Notes: generated from the letters alone by a model not told the origin. DNA of 64,000 nucleotides from Arthrobacter agilis (GCF_030816075.1 NZ_JAUSXO010000001.1:1116001-1180000); one strand, 5' to 3'. Shown: positions 17,973-27,931, numbered from the stretch's first letter. Translations and numbers: made by a program.

Positions 17973-19796
17973 ATGCCTCGTACCGGTCCCGGGACGGCAG
18001 CCAAGCGGACACTTGTCTGGCTGGGCGCATTGACAGCACTGCTCGCGATCCTGCTGGGAGCGGGATCCTACTGGAGCACCGCGAGCTGGAGCCCCCGACT
18101 GGCCCTCGACCTCGAGGGCGGGACGCAGATGATCCTCGCCCCCCGCGTCCAGGGCGGAAGCGACATCACCCCCGAACAGCTGGACCAGGCCGTGGAGATC
18201 ATCCGCCAGCGGGTCGACGGCTCCGGCGTCGCCGAAGCCGAGATCAACACGCAGTCCGGCCAGAACGTCATCGTCTCGCTGCCCGGCACGCCGGACCCGC
18301 AGACGCGCGACCTCATCCAGGCGTCCGCGCAGATGGAATTCCGTCCCGTCCTCACCGGCGGGCCGGGCCAGGCCGCGGCCGCGGAGACCCCGACGCCGGA
18401 CGACCAGCTGCCCAAGCCGGCCGCGGAGCCCCAGAACGCCAGCGACCCCAACTGGATCACGCCCGAGCTCTACAAGGAGTTCGAGTCCCTCGACTGCCTC
18501 GACCCGGCGTCCCTCGAACCGGCCGCGGAGCCCGCGCCGGCGGACAAGCCCATGGTCGCCTGCGAGCCCGACACGCAGGGCAAGTACATCCTCGGGCCCG
18601 TCGAGGTGCCGGGAACCGACATCTCGACCGCCAGCTACGGCCTGCAGCGCAGCTCCCAGGGCCAGGCCCTCAACACCTGGGCCGTGACCATCGACTTCAA
18701 TGACGAGGGCACCGAGATCTTCCGCGAGGTCACCGAACGCCTCTACGCGATCGGCCAGGGCGACCCCCGCAACCAGTTCGCCATCGTCCTCGACGGGCGG
18801 ATCGTCTCCGCCCCCACCACCAACGCCGTCATCCCCGACGGCAATCCCCAGATCACCGGCAACTTCACCGAGGAGTCCGCCGCGGCCCTGGCGGAGCAGC
18901 TGAAGTACGGTGCCCTGCCCATCAGCTTCGAGATCCAGAGCGAACAGCAGATCTCGGCGACCCTCGGTGCCGACCAGCTGCGGCTCGGCCTCGTCGCGGG
19001 CCTGATCGGCCTGCTGCTCGTGGCCGCCTACTCGATGTTCCAGTACCGGCTGCTGGGCCTGGTCACGATCGCCTCGCTGGTGGTCGCGGGCATCCTCACC
19101 TACCTCGCCATCTGCGTCCTCGGCTGGACCGAGAACTACCGGCTGTCCCTCGCGGGTGTCGCCGGCCTGATCGTGGCCATCGGCCAGACGGCGGACTCGT
19201 TCATCGTCTACTTCGAGCGCATCCGCGACGAACTCCGCGACGGACGCGGCCTCGTCTCCGCCGTCGAGAACGGGTGGCGCCGGGCCAAGCGGACGGTGCT
19301 CGCCTCCAAGGCCGTGAACCTGCTCGCCGCCCTCGTGCTGTACTTTGTCGCCGTCGGCAACGTGCGCGGCTTCGCGTTCACGCTCGGCCTCACCGCCATC
19401 GCCGACCTCGTGGTCGTCTTCATGTTCACCCACCCGGTCCTCCGGCTCCTGGCCAAGACGAAGTTCTTCGGCGAGGGCCACCCGTGGTCCGGGCTGGACC
19501 CGAGCCGCCTGGGCGGCATCCCGCTCTACCGCGGAGCCGGCCGCCTGCGCGAACCGGGCCAGGTGCCCGTCGCCGTCGCCCGCACCAAGAACAAGGGCGC
19601 CTCGGCGGAGGCCGAGCGTCGCCTCACGATCGCCGAGCGCCGCCGGGCGGAGCAGCAGAAGGCCCTCGCCGGGCGCACCGGGTCCGCCGGACGCACGGAG
19701 CCCGCCGGCGACAGCCCGGAGCCATCCGCCGCCGCGCGCACCGGTTCCACCGTCGCCGGACGCACCGGTTCCTCCCAGAAAGAGACCAACGAATGA
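17973..19796 (+). CDS. secD: Protein translocase subunit SecD
   Basis: SecD and SecF use the proton gradient to pull exported proteins across the membrane. The 607-residue product has TM1 near residues 12-35, the large external P1 region with the DLEGGTQMILAPR motif, and five C-terminal helices starting around residue 330 (LRLGLVAGLIGLLLVAAYSMF). The signature AIGQTADSFIVYFERIRDEL lies in the membrane domain. An Ala/Glu/Pro-rich insertion at about 125-200 and a Gly/Arg/Thr-rich repeated tail (GRTGS-like) are actinobacterial additions. The stop overlaps the secF start (ATGA). Confidence 0.96.
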   Translation: MPRTGPGTAAKRTLVWLGALTALLAILLGAGSYWSTASWSPRLALDLEGGTQMILAPRVQGGSDITPEQLDQAVEIIRQRVDGSGVAEAEINTQSGQNVIVSLPGTPDPQTRDLIQASAQMEFRPVLTGGPGQAAAAETPTPDDQLPKPAAEPQNASDPNWITPELYKEFESLDCLDPASLEPAAEPAPADKPMVACEPDTQGKYILGPVEVPGTDISTASYGLQRSSQGQALNTWAVTIDFNDEGTEIFREVTERLYAIGQGDPRNQFAIVLDGRIVSAPTTNAVIPDGNPQITGNFTEESAAALAEQLKYGALPISFEIQSEQQISATLGADQLRLGLVAGLIGLLLVAAYSMFQYRLLGLVTIASLVVAGILTYLAICVLGWTENYRLSLAGVAGLIVAIGQTADSFIVYFERIRDELRDGRGLVSAVENGWRRAKRTVLASKAVNLLAALVLYFVAVGNVRGFAFTLGLTAIADLVVVFMFTHPVLRLLAKTKFFGEGHPWSGLDPSRLGGIPLYRGAGRLREPGQVPVAVARTKNKGASAEAERRLTIAERRRAEQQKALAGRTGSAGRTEPAGDSPEPSAAARTGSTVAGRTGSSQKETNE

Positions 19797-20791
19797 GCCG
19801 CACAAGCTTCGCCACGTTCGGCAACGAGCTGTACTCGGGCAAGCGCTCCTACCCCTTCGTCGCCAAGCGGAACCTCTGGTTCCTCATCGCCGGCGCCGCC
19901 ATCCTGATCTCGATCATCATCCCGGTGGTCAAGGGCGGCTTCAACCTCGGCATCGACTTCCGCGGCGGCTCCGAGTTCACCGTCTCCGCGACCCAGAACA
20001 CCGATGCCGCCATCGGTGAGCGGGCCGTCACCGACGTCGTGTCCGACGCCGTGCCGCGGGTCACCAACATCGCCGCTGACACGATGCGCATCCAGACGGA
20101 GCGGCTCTCGGACGACGAGACGCTCAAGGTCCGCGACAACCTCGTCAGCGGGTACGGGGTCGGCGAGGACCAGGTCACCTCGAGTTTCGTCGGCCCGACC
20201 TGGGGCGAGGACGTCAGCCGCCAGGCCCTGATCGGCTTCGGCGTGTTCGTCCTCCTGGCCGCGATCCTCATGGCGATCTACTTCCGCACCTGGAAGATGG
20301 CCCTGGCGGCGATGGCCGCGCTCGTGGTGGTCATGGTGGTCACCGCCGGCCTGTACTCGCTGAGCGACTTCGAGGTCACGCCGTCGGCGATCATCGGGTT
20401 CCTGACGATCCTCAGCTACGCCCTGTACGACACGGTCGTGGTCTTCGACAAGATCCGGGAGAACACCGCCGACGTCACGGTCTCCACGAAGCGCACGTTC
20501 GCCGAGCAGGTCAACCTCGCCGTGAACCAGACGCTCGTCCGCTCGATCAACACCTCCGTGGTCGCGATCCTGCCGGTCGCCTCGATCCTGTTCATCGGCT
20601 CGTTCCTCCTCGGTGCGGGGACGCTCCAGGACCTCTCGCTGGCCCTGTTCATCGGCATCATCCTCGGCACCCTGGGCACCATCTTCATCGCGGCGCCCCT
20701 GTACGCGGCGCTGCGGCTGAACGAGCCGGCCCTGAAGAAGCAGGAGAAGAAGGTCCTCGGCCGCCGCTCGACGGAAGCGGCAGCCGTCTGA
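19793..20791 (+). CDS. secF: Protein translocase subunit SecF
   Basis: SecF completes the SecDF export motor. The 332-residue product has TM1 (NLWFLIAGAAILISIIIPVV), the GIDFRGGSEFTV motif of the first external domain, and five further helices from about residue 140. The signature YALYDTVVVFDKIRENT, near residues 207-223, is the counterpart of the SecD membrane motif. It is translationally coupled to secD and followed by a strong terminator-like hairpin, so yajC-secD-secF ends here. Confidence 0.96.
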   Translation: MSRTSFATFGNELYSGKRSYPFVAKRNLWFLIAGAAILISIIIPVVKGGFNLGIDFRGGSEFTVSATQNTDAAIGERAVTDVVSDAVPRVTNIAADTMRIQTERLSDDETLKVRDNLVSGYGVGEDQVTSSFVGPTWGEDVSRQALIGFGVFVLLAAILMAIYFRTWKMALAAMAALVVVMVVTAGLYSLSDFEVTPSAIIGFLTILSYALYDTVVVFDKIRENTADVTVSTKRTFAEQVNLAVNQTLVRSINTSVVAILPVASILFIGSFLLGAGTLQDLSLALFIGIILGTLGTIFIAAPLYAALRLNEPALKKQEKKVLGRRSTEAAAV

Positions 20792-20836
20792 TCCTCGGCG
20801 GCGTCGATCCGACGCGCACACCGGCAGGAACACGAT

Positions 20837-20876
20837 CCTCAGCCGCAGGGCCCGCACGGGCTTCCTGCGGCTGAGG
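20837..20876 (+). terminator. Terminator after secF
   Basis: A 13-bp inverted repeat, CCTCAGCCGCAGG at 20837-20849 and its complement at 20864-20876, encloses a 14-base loop about 45 bp after the secF stop. It precedes a possible relA -10 box (TAGACT, 20894-20899). Confidence 0.7.
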
Positions 20877-20967
20877 CGGTTCCGGCCCGGCTAGACTTGA
20901 AACTGCCGCAGAACCGGCGGCTTGGTGGATCCTTGCCGGATTCCGGACGGAGATAGAGGAACTGGAC

Positions 20968-23373
20968 ATGGCTGAAGCGGTGAATCCCGGAGAGGACCAG
21001 GGCACTCCGGTGCCCGGAGTCCCCGGACCGATTGCCACCGATGCCCCGCGACCCGCTCCCGCACGCGGGCTGGTGCAGCCCGCATCGCCGACCTCCGCAC
21101 CGTCGGCCACGAGCGCCGACCAGGTGGCTCCCGGGCGTCGTGGACGCACGCGGGCTCGGATCGCCCGCCTCACCGGTCGCGGCTCCTCGGGCTACTCGCC
21201 CGTCCTCGAGCCCCTGCTGCGTACCGTCCGGGCCAACAACCCGCGGGAGGACCTCGACCTGATCCAGCGCGCCTACCTCGTGGCCGAACGCAGCCACGAG
21301 GGGCAGACGCGCAAGAGCGGCGATCCGTACATCACGCACCCCGTCGCCGTCGCCACCATCCTCGCCGAGTTGGGCATGACCGGCACGACCCTCGCCGCCG
21401 CCCTGCTGCACGACACGGTGGAGGACACCTCGTACACGCTCGAGGAGCTCAAGCGCGACTTCGGGCCCGAGGTGGCCATGCTCGTGGACGGCGTCACCAA
21501 GCTCGACAAGGTCTCCTTCGGGGACGCGGCCCAGGCGGAGACCGTCCGCAAGATGGTCGTGGCGATGGCGAAGGACATCCGCGTCCTCGTCATCAAGCTC
21601 GCGGACCGGCTGCACAACGCCCGCACCTGGCGCTTCGTCTCGCCCGCGTCGTCAGCGAAGAAGGCGCGGGAGACCCTCGAGATCTTCGCGCCCCTCGCCC
21701 ACCGACTCGGCATGAACACCATCAAGTGGGAGCTCGAGGACCTGTCCTTCGCCGCGCTGCACCCGAAGGTGTATGAGGAGATCGTCCGGATGGTGGGGGA
21801 CAGGACCCCCGAGCGGGAGAAGCATCTCAGCCTCGTCCGGAACCAGATCGAGGAAGATCTCCGGGCCGTGAGGATCAAGGCGACGATCACCGGCCGTCCC
21901 AAGCACTACTACTCGATCTACCAGAAGATGATCGTCCGCGGTAAGGACTTCGACGACATCCACGACCTGATGGGCGTGCGCGTCCTGGTGGACAGCGTGA
22001 GGGACTGCTACGCGACCCTCGGCTCGCTGCATTCACGGTGGAACCCCCTGCCCGGGCGGTTCAAGGACTACATCGCGATGCCGAAGTTCAACATGTACCA
22101 GTCGCTGCACACCACGGTGATCGGGCCCGGCGGCAAGCCCGTCGAGGTGCAGATCAGGACTCACGACATGCACCGCCGCGCCGAGTACGGCGTCGCCGCG
22201 CACTGGAAGTACAAGAACGGCGGCAAGCAGCCCGAAGCGGCGGACAACGACGACATGGGCTGGCTGCGGAGCCTCGTGGACTGGCAGCAGGAGACGTCCG
22301 ACCCCGACGAGTTCCTCGACTCCCTGCGCTTCGAGATCAATGCGCGCGAGGTGTTCGTCTTCACCCCCAAGGGCGAGGTCATGGCGCTGCCCGCCGGTTC
22401 GACGCCGGTCGACTTCGCCTACGCCGTCCACACCGAGGTGGGGCACAGGACCATCGGTGCGAGGGTCAACGGCAAACTCGTCCCGCTCAACAGCGAGCTG
22501 AACCACGGCGACTGGGTGGAGATCTTCACCTCGAAGGCCGAGGGGGCCGGTCCGAGCCAGGACTGGCAGGGCTTCGTCAAGAGCCCGCGCGCCCGGAACA
22601 AGATCCGGCAGTGGTTCACGAAGGAGCGCCGCGAGGAGGCAATCGACAAGGGCAAGGAGCTGCTGACCCGCGCGATGCGGAAGCAGAACCTCCCGCTGCA
22701 GCGGATGATGACGCACAGCGCCCTGCTGACGGTCGCCCAGGAGCTCCGTCACCAGGACATCTCGGCCCTGTACGCGGCGGTCGGGGACGGCCACACGTCG
22801 GCGCAGAACGTGATCGAGCACCTCGTGGCGCTCATGGGTGGCCACGAGGACGCCGAGGACAAGATCGCGGAGACGGCCGTCGCCACGCAGCCCCGCCGGC
22901 CCAAGTTCTCCGATTCCGGTGTCACCGTCCGAGGCGTGGGCGACGTGTGGGTCAAGCTCGCCCGCTGCTGCACGCCGGTGCCGCCGGATCCGATCATCGG
23001 CTTCGTCACGCGCGGCTCCGGTGTCTCCGTGCACCGCAACGACTGCCGCAACGTGCAGGAGCTGCGCGACCAGCCGGACCGGATCGTCCCGGTGGAGTGG
23101 GCGCCGACGCAGTCGAGCGTGTTCCTCGTGGAGATCCAGGTCGAGGCCCTCGACCGCAAGAGCCTGCTCTCGGACGTGACCAGTGTGCTCGCGGAGAACC
23201 ACGTGAACATCCTCGCCGCGAACGTCAACACGTCCTCCGACCGGGTCGCCATGTCGCGCTTCGCGTTCGAGATGGGTGACCCGAAGTACCTGAGCCACAT
23301 CCTCAGCGCCGTCCGCCGCATCGACGGCGTCTTCGACGTGTACAGGACCACCGGGTCCCAGCGGCGCCCCTGA
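20968..23373 (+). CDS. relA: Bifunctional (p)ppGpp synthetase/hydrolase (Rel)
   Basis: This Rel enzyme makes and degrades (p)ppGpp in the stringent response. Domains in the 801-residue product are: a disordered Pro/Ala-rich N-terminus (1-75); an HD hydrolase domain with [13 protein letters not shown] and LLHDTVEDT; a synthetase domain with [25 protein letters not shown] and [13 protein letters not shown]; a TGS domain ([24 protein letters not shown]); a zinc-finger-like region with [18 protein letters not shown]; and a C-terminal ACT domain ([16 protein letters not shown]). Both catalytic halves look intact, as expected for the single long Rel of actinobacteria. The ATG has AGAGGAACT upstream. 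The 5' leader is about 60 nt if TAGACT is the -10 box. Confidence 0.96.
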   Translation: MAEAVNPGEDQGTPVPGVPGPIATDAPRPAPARGLVQPASPTSAPSATSADQVAPGRRGRTRARIARLTGRGSSGYSPVLEPLLRTVRANNPREDLDLIQRAYLVAERSHEGQTRKSGDPYITHPVAVATILAELGMTGTTLAAALLHDTVEDTSYTLEELKRDFGPEVAMLVDGVTKLDKVSFGDAAQAETVRKMVVAMAKDIRVLVIKLADRLHNARTWRFVSPASSAKKARETLEIFAPLAHRLGMNTIKWELEDLSFAALHPKVYEEIVRMVGDRTPEREKHLSLVRNQIEEDLRAVRIKATITGRPKHYYSIYQKMIVRGKDFDDIHDLMGVRVLVDSVRDCYATLGSLHSRWNPLPGRFKDYIAMPKFNMYQSLHTTVIGPGGKPVEVQIRTHDMHRRAEYGVAAHWKYKNGGKQPEAADNDDMGWLRSLVDWQQETSDPDEFLDSLRFEINAREVFVFTPKGEVMALPAGSTPVDFAYAVHTEVGHRTIGARVNGKLVPLNSELNHGDWVEIFTSKAEGAGPSQDWQGFVKSPRARNKIRQWFTKERREEAIDKGKELLTRAMRKQNLPLQRMMTHSALLTVAQELRHQDISALYAAVGDGHTSAQNVIEHLVALMGGHEDAEDKIAETAVATQPRRPKFSDSGVTVRGVGDVWVKLARCCTPVPPDPIIGFVTRGSGVSVHRNDCRNVQELRDQPDRIVPVEWAPTQSSVFLVEIQVEALDRKSLLSDVTSVLAENHVNILAANVNTSSDRVAMSRFAFEMGDPKYLSHILSAVRRIDGVFDVYRTTGSQRRP

Positions 23374-23380
23374 CGGATCC

Positions 23381-24031
23381 TCAGCGGAGGTCCTGCGGGC
23401 GGCCGGCCACGCGCAGTCGGGCGAGCGCCTTCGACTTGCCCGGCACCCGCCGGGTGTTGACGAGGGCCGCCTCGACGAGCCGCAGCGGACAGTCCAGCGC
23501 GGCCGACGTCCCGATCGCCCGGAGGATGGGTACCGCGTCCCGGTCCGCCCCGTGCACGGCGATGTCGAGGGCGGTACGGAGCGGCGTCGTGACGGACACC
23601 CCGCCGACCAGGTTCACGTCGAACGGACCGAGCGCGACCTGGTGCATGACGGCGGGCGTGAAGGCCGGCAGGGCCGTGGTGCGGCGCCGGTGGTCCGTGA
23701 CGAGGCTGATCAGCACCGGCGGGGGAGCGCAGCCGTAGATCCATGCCGCGCAGGAGCGGCCGAGCGCCACCCGCCGACGGATCGTGGGCGGTACGCACCG
23801 GGCGGCCGCGAGCGCCCTCGTGGCGGCGTCCTCCCTGAAATCGCTGCGGAGATACGAGGCCCCGATGACGAGGTGCACGAGCCCGTCGAGCCGCATGGCC
23901 TGCAGCTCGCCGGAGGTGAAGATCTCCCCGGCGTGGAAGAGCGCGCCTCCGGTGGAGGTGACTGGCTGCCCGGCCGCACCGAGGACGCGCTCGGGAGGTG
24001 CTGCTGCAGCGGCACTGTCCAGGGGAGCCAT
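23381..24031 (-). CDS. AbiEi antitoxin-like protein, solitary
   Basis: The 216-residue product resembles proteins annotated in actinobacteria as type IV toxin-antitoxin AbiEi-family antitoxins: an N-terminal segment, a LHAGEIFTSGELQAM-like helix region (here FHAGEIFTSGELQAMRLDGL), a middle beta-rich part with CAAWIYGCAPPP, and the late motif VTTPLRTALDIAVHG. This assignment rests on overall resemblance and is tentative. No AbiEii nucleotidyltransferase toxin lies beside it, so it does not form an obvious system here. The ATG at 24031 is preferred; it starts after the terminator of the DUF349 gene. It ends seven bases from the relA stop on the opposite strand. Confidence 0.6.
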   Translation of the reverse strand: MAPLDSAAAAAPPERVLGAAGQPVTSTGGALFHAGEIFTSGELQAMRLDGLVHLVIGASYLRSDFREDAATRALAAARCVPPTIRRRVALGRSCAAWIYGCAPPPVLISLVTDHRRRTTALPAFTPAVMHQVALGPFDVNLVGGVSVTTPLRTALDIAVHGADRDAVPILRAIGTSAALDCPLRLVEAALVNTRRVPGKSKALARLRVAGRPQDLR

Positions 24032-24065
24032 CGTTCCAGCATCGCCACCGGGCAGGGCACGCAAA

Positions 24066-24105
24066 AGCCCTCCGGCACCGATGTGGACAACGGTGCCGGA
24101 GGGCT
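24066..24105 (-). terminator. Rho-independent terminator of the DUF349 gene
   Basis: A perfect 15-bp inverted repeat (24066-24080 and 24091-24105) has a 10-base loop; on the minus strand it is followed directly by TTTT. It lies 37 bp after the DUF349 stop codon and before the AbiEi-like gene, so these two are separate transcripts. Confidence 0.9.
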
Positions 24106-24141
24106 GACGACGAGCCGGGCCCGCAGGCGCGGGGCCTTCTG

Positions 24142-26007
24142 CTAGGAGAAGTCCCGGGCCGACTTCTGCAGCATCTCGAGCCACTGCTCGCGGGCCGCCA
24201 GTGCCTCCCTGGCGGAGGCGATCTTCTTGGCGTTCCCGGCACGCTCGGCGTCGGCGAGGTCGTCCTTGAGCTGCGCGATGGTCGCCTCGAGCTGGCTCAG
24301 CGCACTATTGGTGCGGGCCTTCGTCTCGGGGTTCGTCTTCGTCCAGTGCTCGTCGTCGGCCGCCTTCACGGCGTCCTCGACCTTCCTCAGCCCGGCGTCG
24401 ATGCGCCCCATGTCCGCCCGCGGGACCTTGCCCGCTTCGTCCCACCGGTCCCGTACCGACTGCAGCGCCTTCTTCGCGGCGGCGAGATCCCGGATGGGCA
24501 GGATCTGCTGGGCCTCCTTCAGGAGGGCCTCCTTGACCGTCAGGTTGCCTGCATACTCCTCGTCCACGGCTTCGTTCGCGGCCTTGCGGGCCTCGAAGAA
24601 GCGGTCCTGGGCGGCGCGGAAGCGTGCCCAGAGGGCGTCGTCGTCCTTGCGGCTCGCCCGCTTCGACGACTTCCACTCGTCCATGAGGTGGCGGTACTCG
24701 GCGGCGGTCTGCCCCCAGTCCGTGGATCCCGAGAGCTGCTCGGCGCGCCGGATGAGCGCTTCCTTGGCCTGCTTCGCCTCCGCGTTGTCGCTGTCCAGCT
24801 GGGAGAAGTAGGCGCGGCGGTGGCGATCGAAGACGGTGCGTGCCGACCGGAAGCGCTTCCAGAGGGCGTCCTCGGTGCCGCGGCCGAGCCTCGGCCCGGC
24901 CTTCTGCGCAGCCTTCCACAGCTCGAAGAGCTCGTTCATGCGGGTGCTGCTGGCCTTCCACTGCACGGTGGAGGGGTCGCGTCCCGCGAGTTCCTCGGCT
25001 TCGGCGACGATCGCCTCGCGAGCCGCGAGCTCCTTCGCCTTCAGCGCGTCCTGCGCGGCCCGCTCGGCCTTCTCGAGGCCGCCGATGGCCCCGAGGAGGG
25101 CGTCGATCCGCTCCTCCAGCGCGAGCACGTCGCCGACCATCTTCCGTTCGCCCACCTGCGCGCGCAGGTGCTTCGCGGTCTTCGCCATGTCCGACGACGG
25201 CGCCTTGGCCTGGACGCGCTGCTCCAGGAGCGCGACCTGGCTCACGACGTCGTCGTACTTGCGCACGAAGTAGGAGAGCGCCTCCTCGCGGGTCGCGTCG
25301 GGGTACTGGCCCACCGGGTGCTCGGCACCGTCGACGAGGAGGAAGACGTGGCCGTCCTCCTCGACGCGGGCGAACCGGCCGGCCTCCTCGAGGGACGTGC
25401 TGTGGACGGGCGGGGCCGCCACCGGCTGGACGGTCTTCTTCAGGGGCCGGGGCGCCATCGCGGTGGGCAGCGGCGGGCGCGGAGGGGCCATCTGCGGCGA
25501 CGGTGTGCTCAGCGGTGCGGGTTCGGCGGCGAGCGGCACGGCAGGGTCTGCGGGTGCGTCGGCGGGAGCAGCTGCAGCGGCGCCGTGCTCGGCGGGAGCA
25601 GTTGTAGCATCGCCGTGCTCGGCGGGCGCGTCGACGGCCGCGTCAGTGGGAGCGTCGGCGCCTGCAGCGGGAGCATCGGCGTGCTCTTCCGGTGCGTCCG
25701 CAGAAGCGTCAGCGGGAGCATCGGAGGCTTCCTCCGGACCATCCGCCACGGCGTCAGAGGAGGACTCCACCGGCGCGTCCGCTGCTTCCGCAGCGGCTCC
25801 GTCCGCGGCTGCGGGCTCTGCGGGAGCTGACGCCTCCGCTTCCGGTGTACCTGCGGCATCGGCTGCGGTCGCGTCCTGTGCCTCGTGCGACTCCGCACCC
25901 GGGTCCTGGGCAGGGGTTGCCGACGTGGGGGCGTCCTCGCTCACCGCAGCGTCCTGCCGGGTGTCCTGGCCGTTGGTCGTTTCGTCGGATTGCTGACTGT
26001 CTGTCAC
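24142..26007 (-). CDS. DUF349-repeat coiled-coil protein
   Basis: The 621-residue product has a 200-residue Ala/Asp/Glu/Pro-rich low-complexity N-terminus with imperfect repeats such as DAPAEHGDATTAPAEHG. A short conserved block follows (FARVEEDGHVFLLVDGAEHPVGQYPDATREEALSYFVRKYDD within about 210-260), then a long helical region containing about four to five DUF349 repeats of roughly 70 residues. Each repeat is marked by motifs such as LWKRFRSARTVFDRHRRAYF and LWARFRAAQDRFFEARK. The function is unknown; the structure suggests an extended coiled-coil scaffold in the cytoplasm. The start is GTG. It diverges from hisS, and a strong terminator follows it. Confidence 0.85.
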   Translation of the reverse strand: MTDSQQSDETTNGQDTRQDAAVSEDAPTSATPAQDPGAESHEAQDATAADAAGTPEAEASAPAEPAAADGAAAEAADAPVESSSDAVADGPEEASDAPADASADAPEEHADAPAAGADAPTDAAVDAPAEHGDATTAPAEHGAAAAAPADAPADPAVPLAAEPAPLSTPSPQMAPPRPPLPTAMAPRPLKKTVQPVAAPPVHSTSLEEAGRFARVEEDGHVFLLVDGAEHPVGQYPDATREEALSYFVRKYDDVVSQVALLEQRVQAKAPSSDMAKTAKHLRAQVGERKMVGDVLALEERIDALLGAIGGLEKAERAAQDALKAKELAAREAIVAEAEELAGRDPSTVQWKASSTRMNELFELWKAAQKAGPRLGRGTEDALWKRFRSARTVFDRHRRAYFSQLDSDNAEAKQAKEALIRRAEQLSGSTDWGQTAAEYRHLMDEWKSSKRASRKDDDALWARFRAAQDRFFEARKAANEAVDEEYAGNLTVKEALLKEAQQILPIRDLAAAKKALQSVRDRWDEAGKVPRADMGRIDAGLRKVEDAVKAADDEHWTKTNPETKARTNSALSQLEATIAQLKDDLADAERAGNAKKIASAREALAAREQWLEMLQKSARDFS

Positions 26008-26355
26008 CGCTAGAAGTCTTTCGCTCGTCGGATGGCCGTGAGCAACGCCGGGGCCATTTCATGCAGGGTCTAGGAGTCTATCGGCCCGGCGGGTCGGATG
26101 GCGGTGGGGGAGCCCGCCGAACGGATCTCCTCACCGCGCACCGATCACCGGAGCAGCACGGACCTGCCCCGAGGTTACTTTACCCACTGGCCCCCGATCC
26201 GCGTCATGGCGGGAAGCGTACGGTACCTGCGCTGCCGTCCACGCTGCCGCTTTTTTCGCAGGCCGTCGCCGGGACCTAGGATTGAGGCCGCAGAACCGGT
26301 CCGCTGCGCCGCATCCGGCGGCAGCCGGCCCCCAGCGCAGGAGGAGACCCACCCC
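26008..26355. other. Divergent promoter region of the DUF349 gene and hisS
   Basis: This 348-bp stretch holds no convincing gene. On the plus strand TAGGAT at about 26276-26281 is a possible hisS -10 box, about 75 bp before the start. On the minus strand TAGACT (26080-26075) is a possible -10 box for the DUF349 gene. No T-box or other riboswitch was recognised in front of hisS. Confidence 0.5.
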
Positions 26356-27684
26356 ATGGCCCGCAAGGCATCACTGTCCGGCTTTCCCGAATGGCTTCCG
26401 GAGGAGCGCCTGATCGAGCTCCACGTCCTCGAGGTGCTGCAGCGGACGTTCGAGCTGCACGGCTTCTCCAGTATCGAGACGCGCGCCGTCGAGACGGTGG
26501 AGCATCTCCTCCGCAAGGGAGAGATCGACAAGGAGGTGTATGCGGTCTCCCGCCTGCAGGCCGACGAGGCGTCCGCCTCCGAGAGCGGGCTGGCCCTCCA
26601 CTACGACCTGACCGTCCCCTTCGCGCGCTATGTCGTGGAGAACGCGGGCCACCTCGCCTTCCCCTTCCGCCGGTTCCAGATCCAGAAATGCTGGCGCGGC
26701 GAACGGCCCCAGGAGGGTCGCGCCCGAGAGTTCACGCAGGCGGACATCGACGTCGTGGGCGACGGCGTGCTCCCGTTCCGGTACGACGTGGAACTCGCCC
26801 TCGCCGTCGTGGAGGCTCTCTGTGCCCTGCCGATCCCTGAGTTCACCCTGCGCGTCAACAACCGCAAGCTCGCAGAAGGCTTCTACCGGGCCATCGGGCT
26901 CGAGGACAGCGCCGCCGTGCTGCGCAGCATCGACAAGCTCGAGAAGGTCGGCCCCGAGAAGGTGGGCGCGCTGCTCCGCGACGAGGTCGGCGCGGACGAC
27001 GACCAGGTGCGCCTCGCCCTCGACCTCGCCGGCATCCGCACCGCCGACACGTCCTTCGTGGACCGGGTGCGTGCCCTGGGGGTCACCAACGACCTCCTGG
27101 AGGAGGGGCTGGAGGAACTGCGGCAGGTCGTCGGGGAGGCCTCACGCCGCGCGCCGGGCCGCGTGGTCGCGGACCTCAGTATCGCGCGGGGCCTCGACTA
27201 CTACACGGGAACCGTCTACGAGACGGTCCTGAACGGGCACGAGTCGCTCGGCTCCATCTGCTCCGGCGGACGCTACGACTCCCTGGCCCGCAAGGGCAAC
27301 CGCACCTTCCCCGGCGTCGGGCTGTCCATCGGCGTCACCCGGATCGTCTCGCGCATCCTCAGCCAGGGCTTCGCCACCGTGTCCCGGTCCGTGCCCACGG
27401 CGGTGCTCGTGACCCTGGCCAACGACGACGCGTGGTCGCAGGCGCAGGACGTCGCCGCTGCGCTGCGCCGTCGCGGCATCTCCGCGGAGGTCGCGGCGAG
27501 CGCGGAGAAGTTCGGCAAGCAGATCAAGTTCGCCGATCGCCGCGGCATCCCGTTCGTGTGGTTCACGTCGCCGGACGGCGCGCACGAGGTCAAGGACATC
27601 CGGTCCGGCGAGCAGGCACCGGCGGATCCGGCCACCTGGGCGCCGCCCGCGGACGACCTCCGGCCCGTGGTCGCGCCGGCCTGA
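26356..27684 (+). CDS. hisS: Histidyl-tRNA synthetase
   Basis: HisRS charges tRNA-His. The 442-residue product is a class II synthetase: motif 1 around GFSSIETRAVETVEHLL, motif 2 around FRRFQIQKCWRGERPQEGRAREF followed by TQADIDVVG, the HisA signature LSIARGLDYYTGTVYE, SICSGGRYDSLA, and motif 3 GVGLSIGVTRIVSRI. The C-terminal anticodon-binding domain begins near residue 350 (PTAVLVTLANDDAWSQ). The start at 26356 is set by AGGAGGAGACC. It begins with SGFPEWLPEERL, the form seen in Arthrobacter and related genera, rather than the short HisRS of E. coli. Confidence 0.95.
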   Translation: MARKASLSGFPEWLPEERLIELHVLEVLQRTFELHGFSSIETRAVETVEHLLRKGEIDKEVYAVSRLQADEASASESGLALHYDLTVPFARYVVENAGHLAFPFRRFQIQKCWRGERPQEGRAREFTQADIDVVGDGVLPFRYDVELALAVVEALCALPIPEFTLRVNNRKLAEGFYRAIGLEDSAAVLRSIDKLEKVGPEKVGALLRDEVGADDDQVRLALDLAGIRTADTSFVDRVRALGVTNDLLEEGLEELRQVVGEASRRAPGRVVADLSIARGLDYYTGTVYETVLNGHESLGSICSGGRYDSLARKGNRTFPGVGLSIGVTRIVSRILSQGFATVSRSVPTAVLVTLANDDAWSQAQDVAAALRRRGISAEVAASAEKFGKQIKFADRRGIPFVWFTSPDGAHEVKDIRSGEQAPADPATWAPPADDLRPVVAPA

Positions 27685-27689
27685 GTGCG

Positions 27690-27930
27690 CCGGTAGGGCC
27701 GGTGGCACCGCCGCCGGGTCGGATGCGTCGCGCCGGGCGGGGTGCGTTGCGCCGGGCCGGGTGCGTCGCACCGGTCGAAGCGCGCCGGTCCTGCCGTCCC
27801 GCGCGTGCGGGCGGGCGGGGTGCCCTGCGGTCCTGCTGTCCCGCGGGTGCGTCGCGCCGTCCGGGTCCGGCGGTCCTGCTGTCCCGCGCCCGCTGTCCCG
27901 GGCGTCCGGGCGGCGTGCCCTGCAGTGCGG
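27690..27930. repeat. G+C-rich repeat region after hisS
   Basis: The 247-bp gap after hisS is made of short degenerate repeats. The 17-mer GGTCCTGCTGTCCCGCG occurs exactly at 27829-27845 and 27872-27888 and with one change at 27787-27803, at spacings of 42 and 43 bp. Between them are variants of GCGTCGCGCCGGGC. No gene is visible. It lies between the ends of hisS and the APC permease gene. Confidence 0.75.
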
Positions 27931-27931
27931 C

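Noticed and set aside
23381-24031. A complete AbiE toxin-antitoxin system
   Set aside because: No AbiEii nucleotidyltransferase is found on either side; the neighbours are relA and the DUF349 gene.
26098-26355. N-terminal extension of HisRS by 86 residues
   Set aside because: The extension is not conserved in type and the ATG at 26356 has a strong ribosome-binding site.
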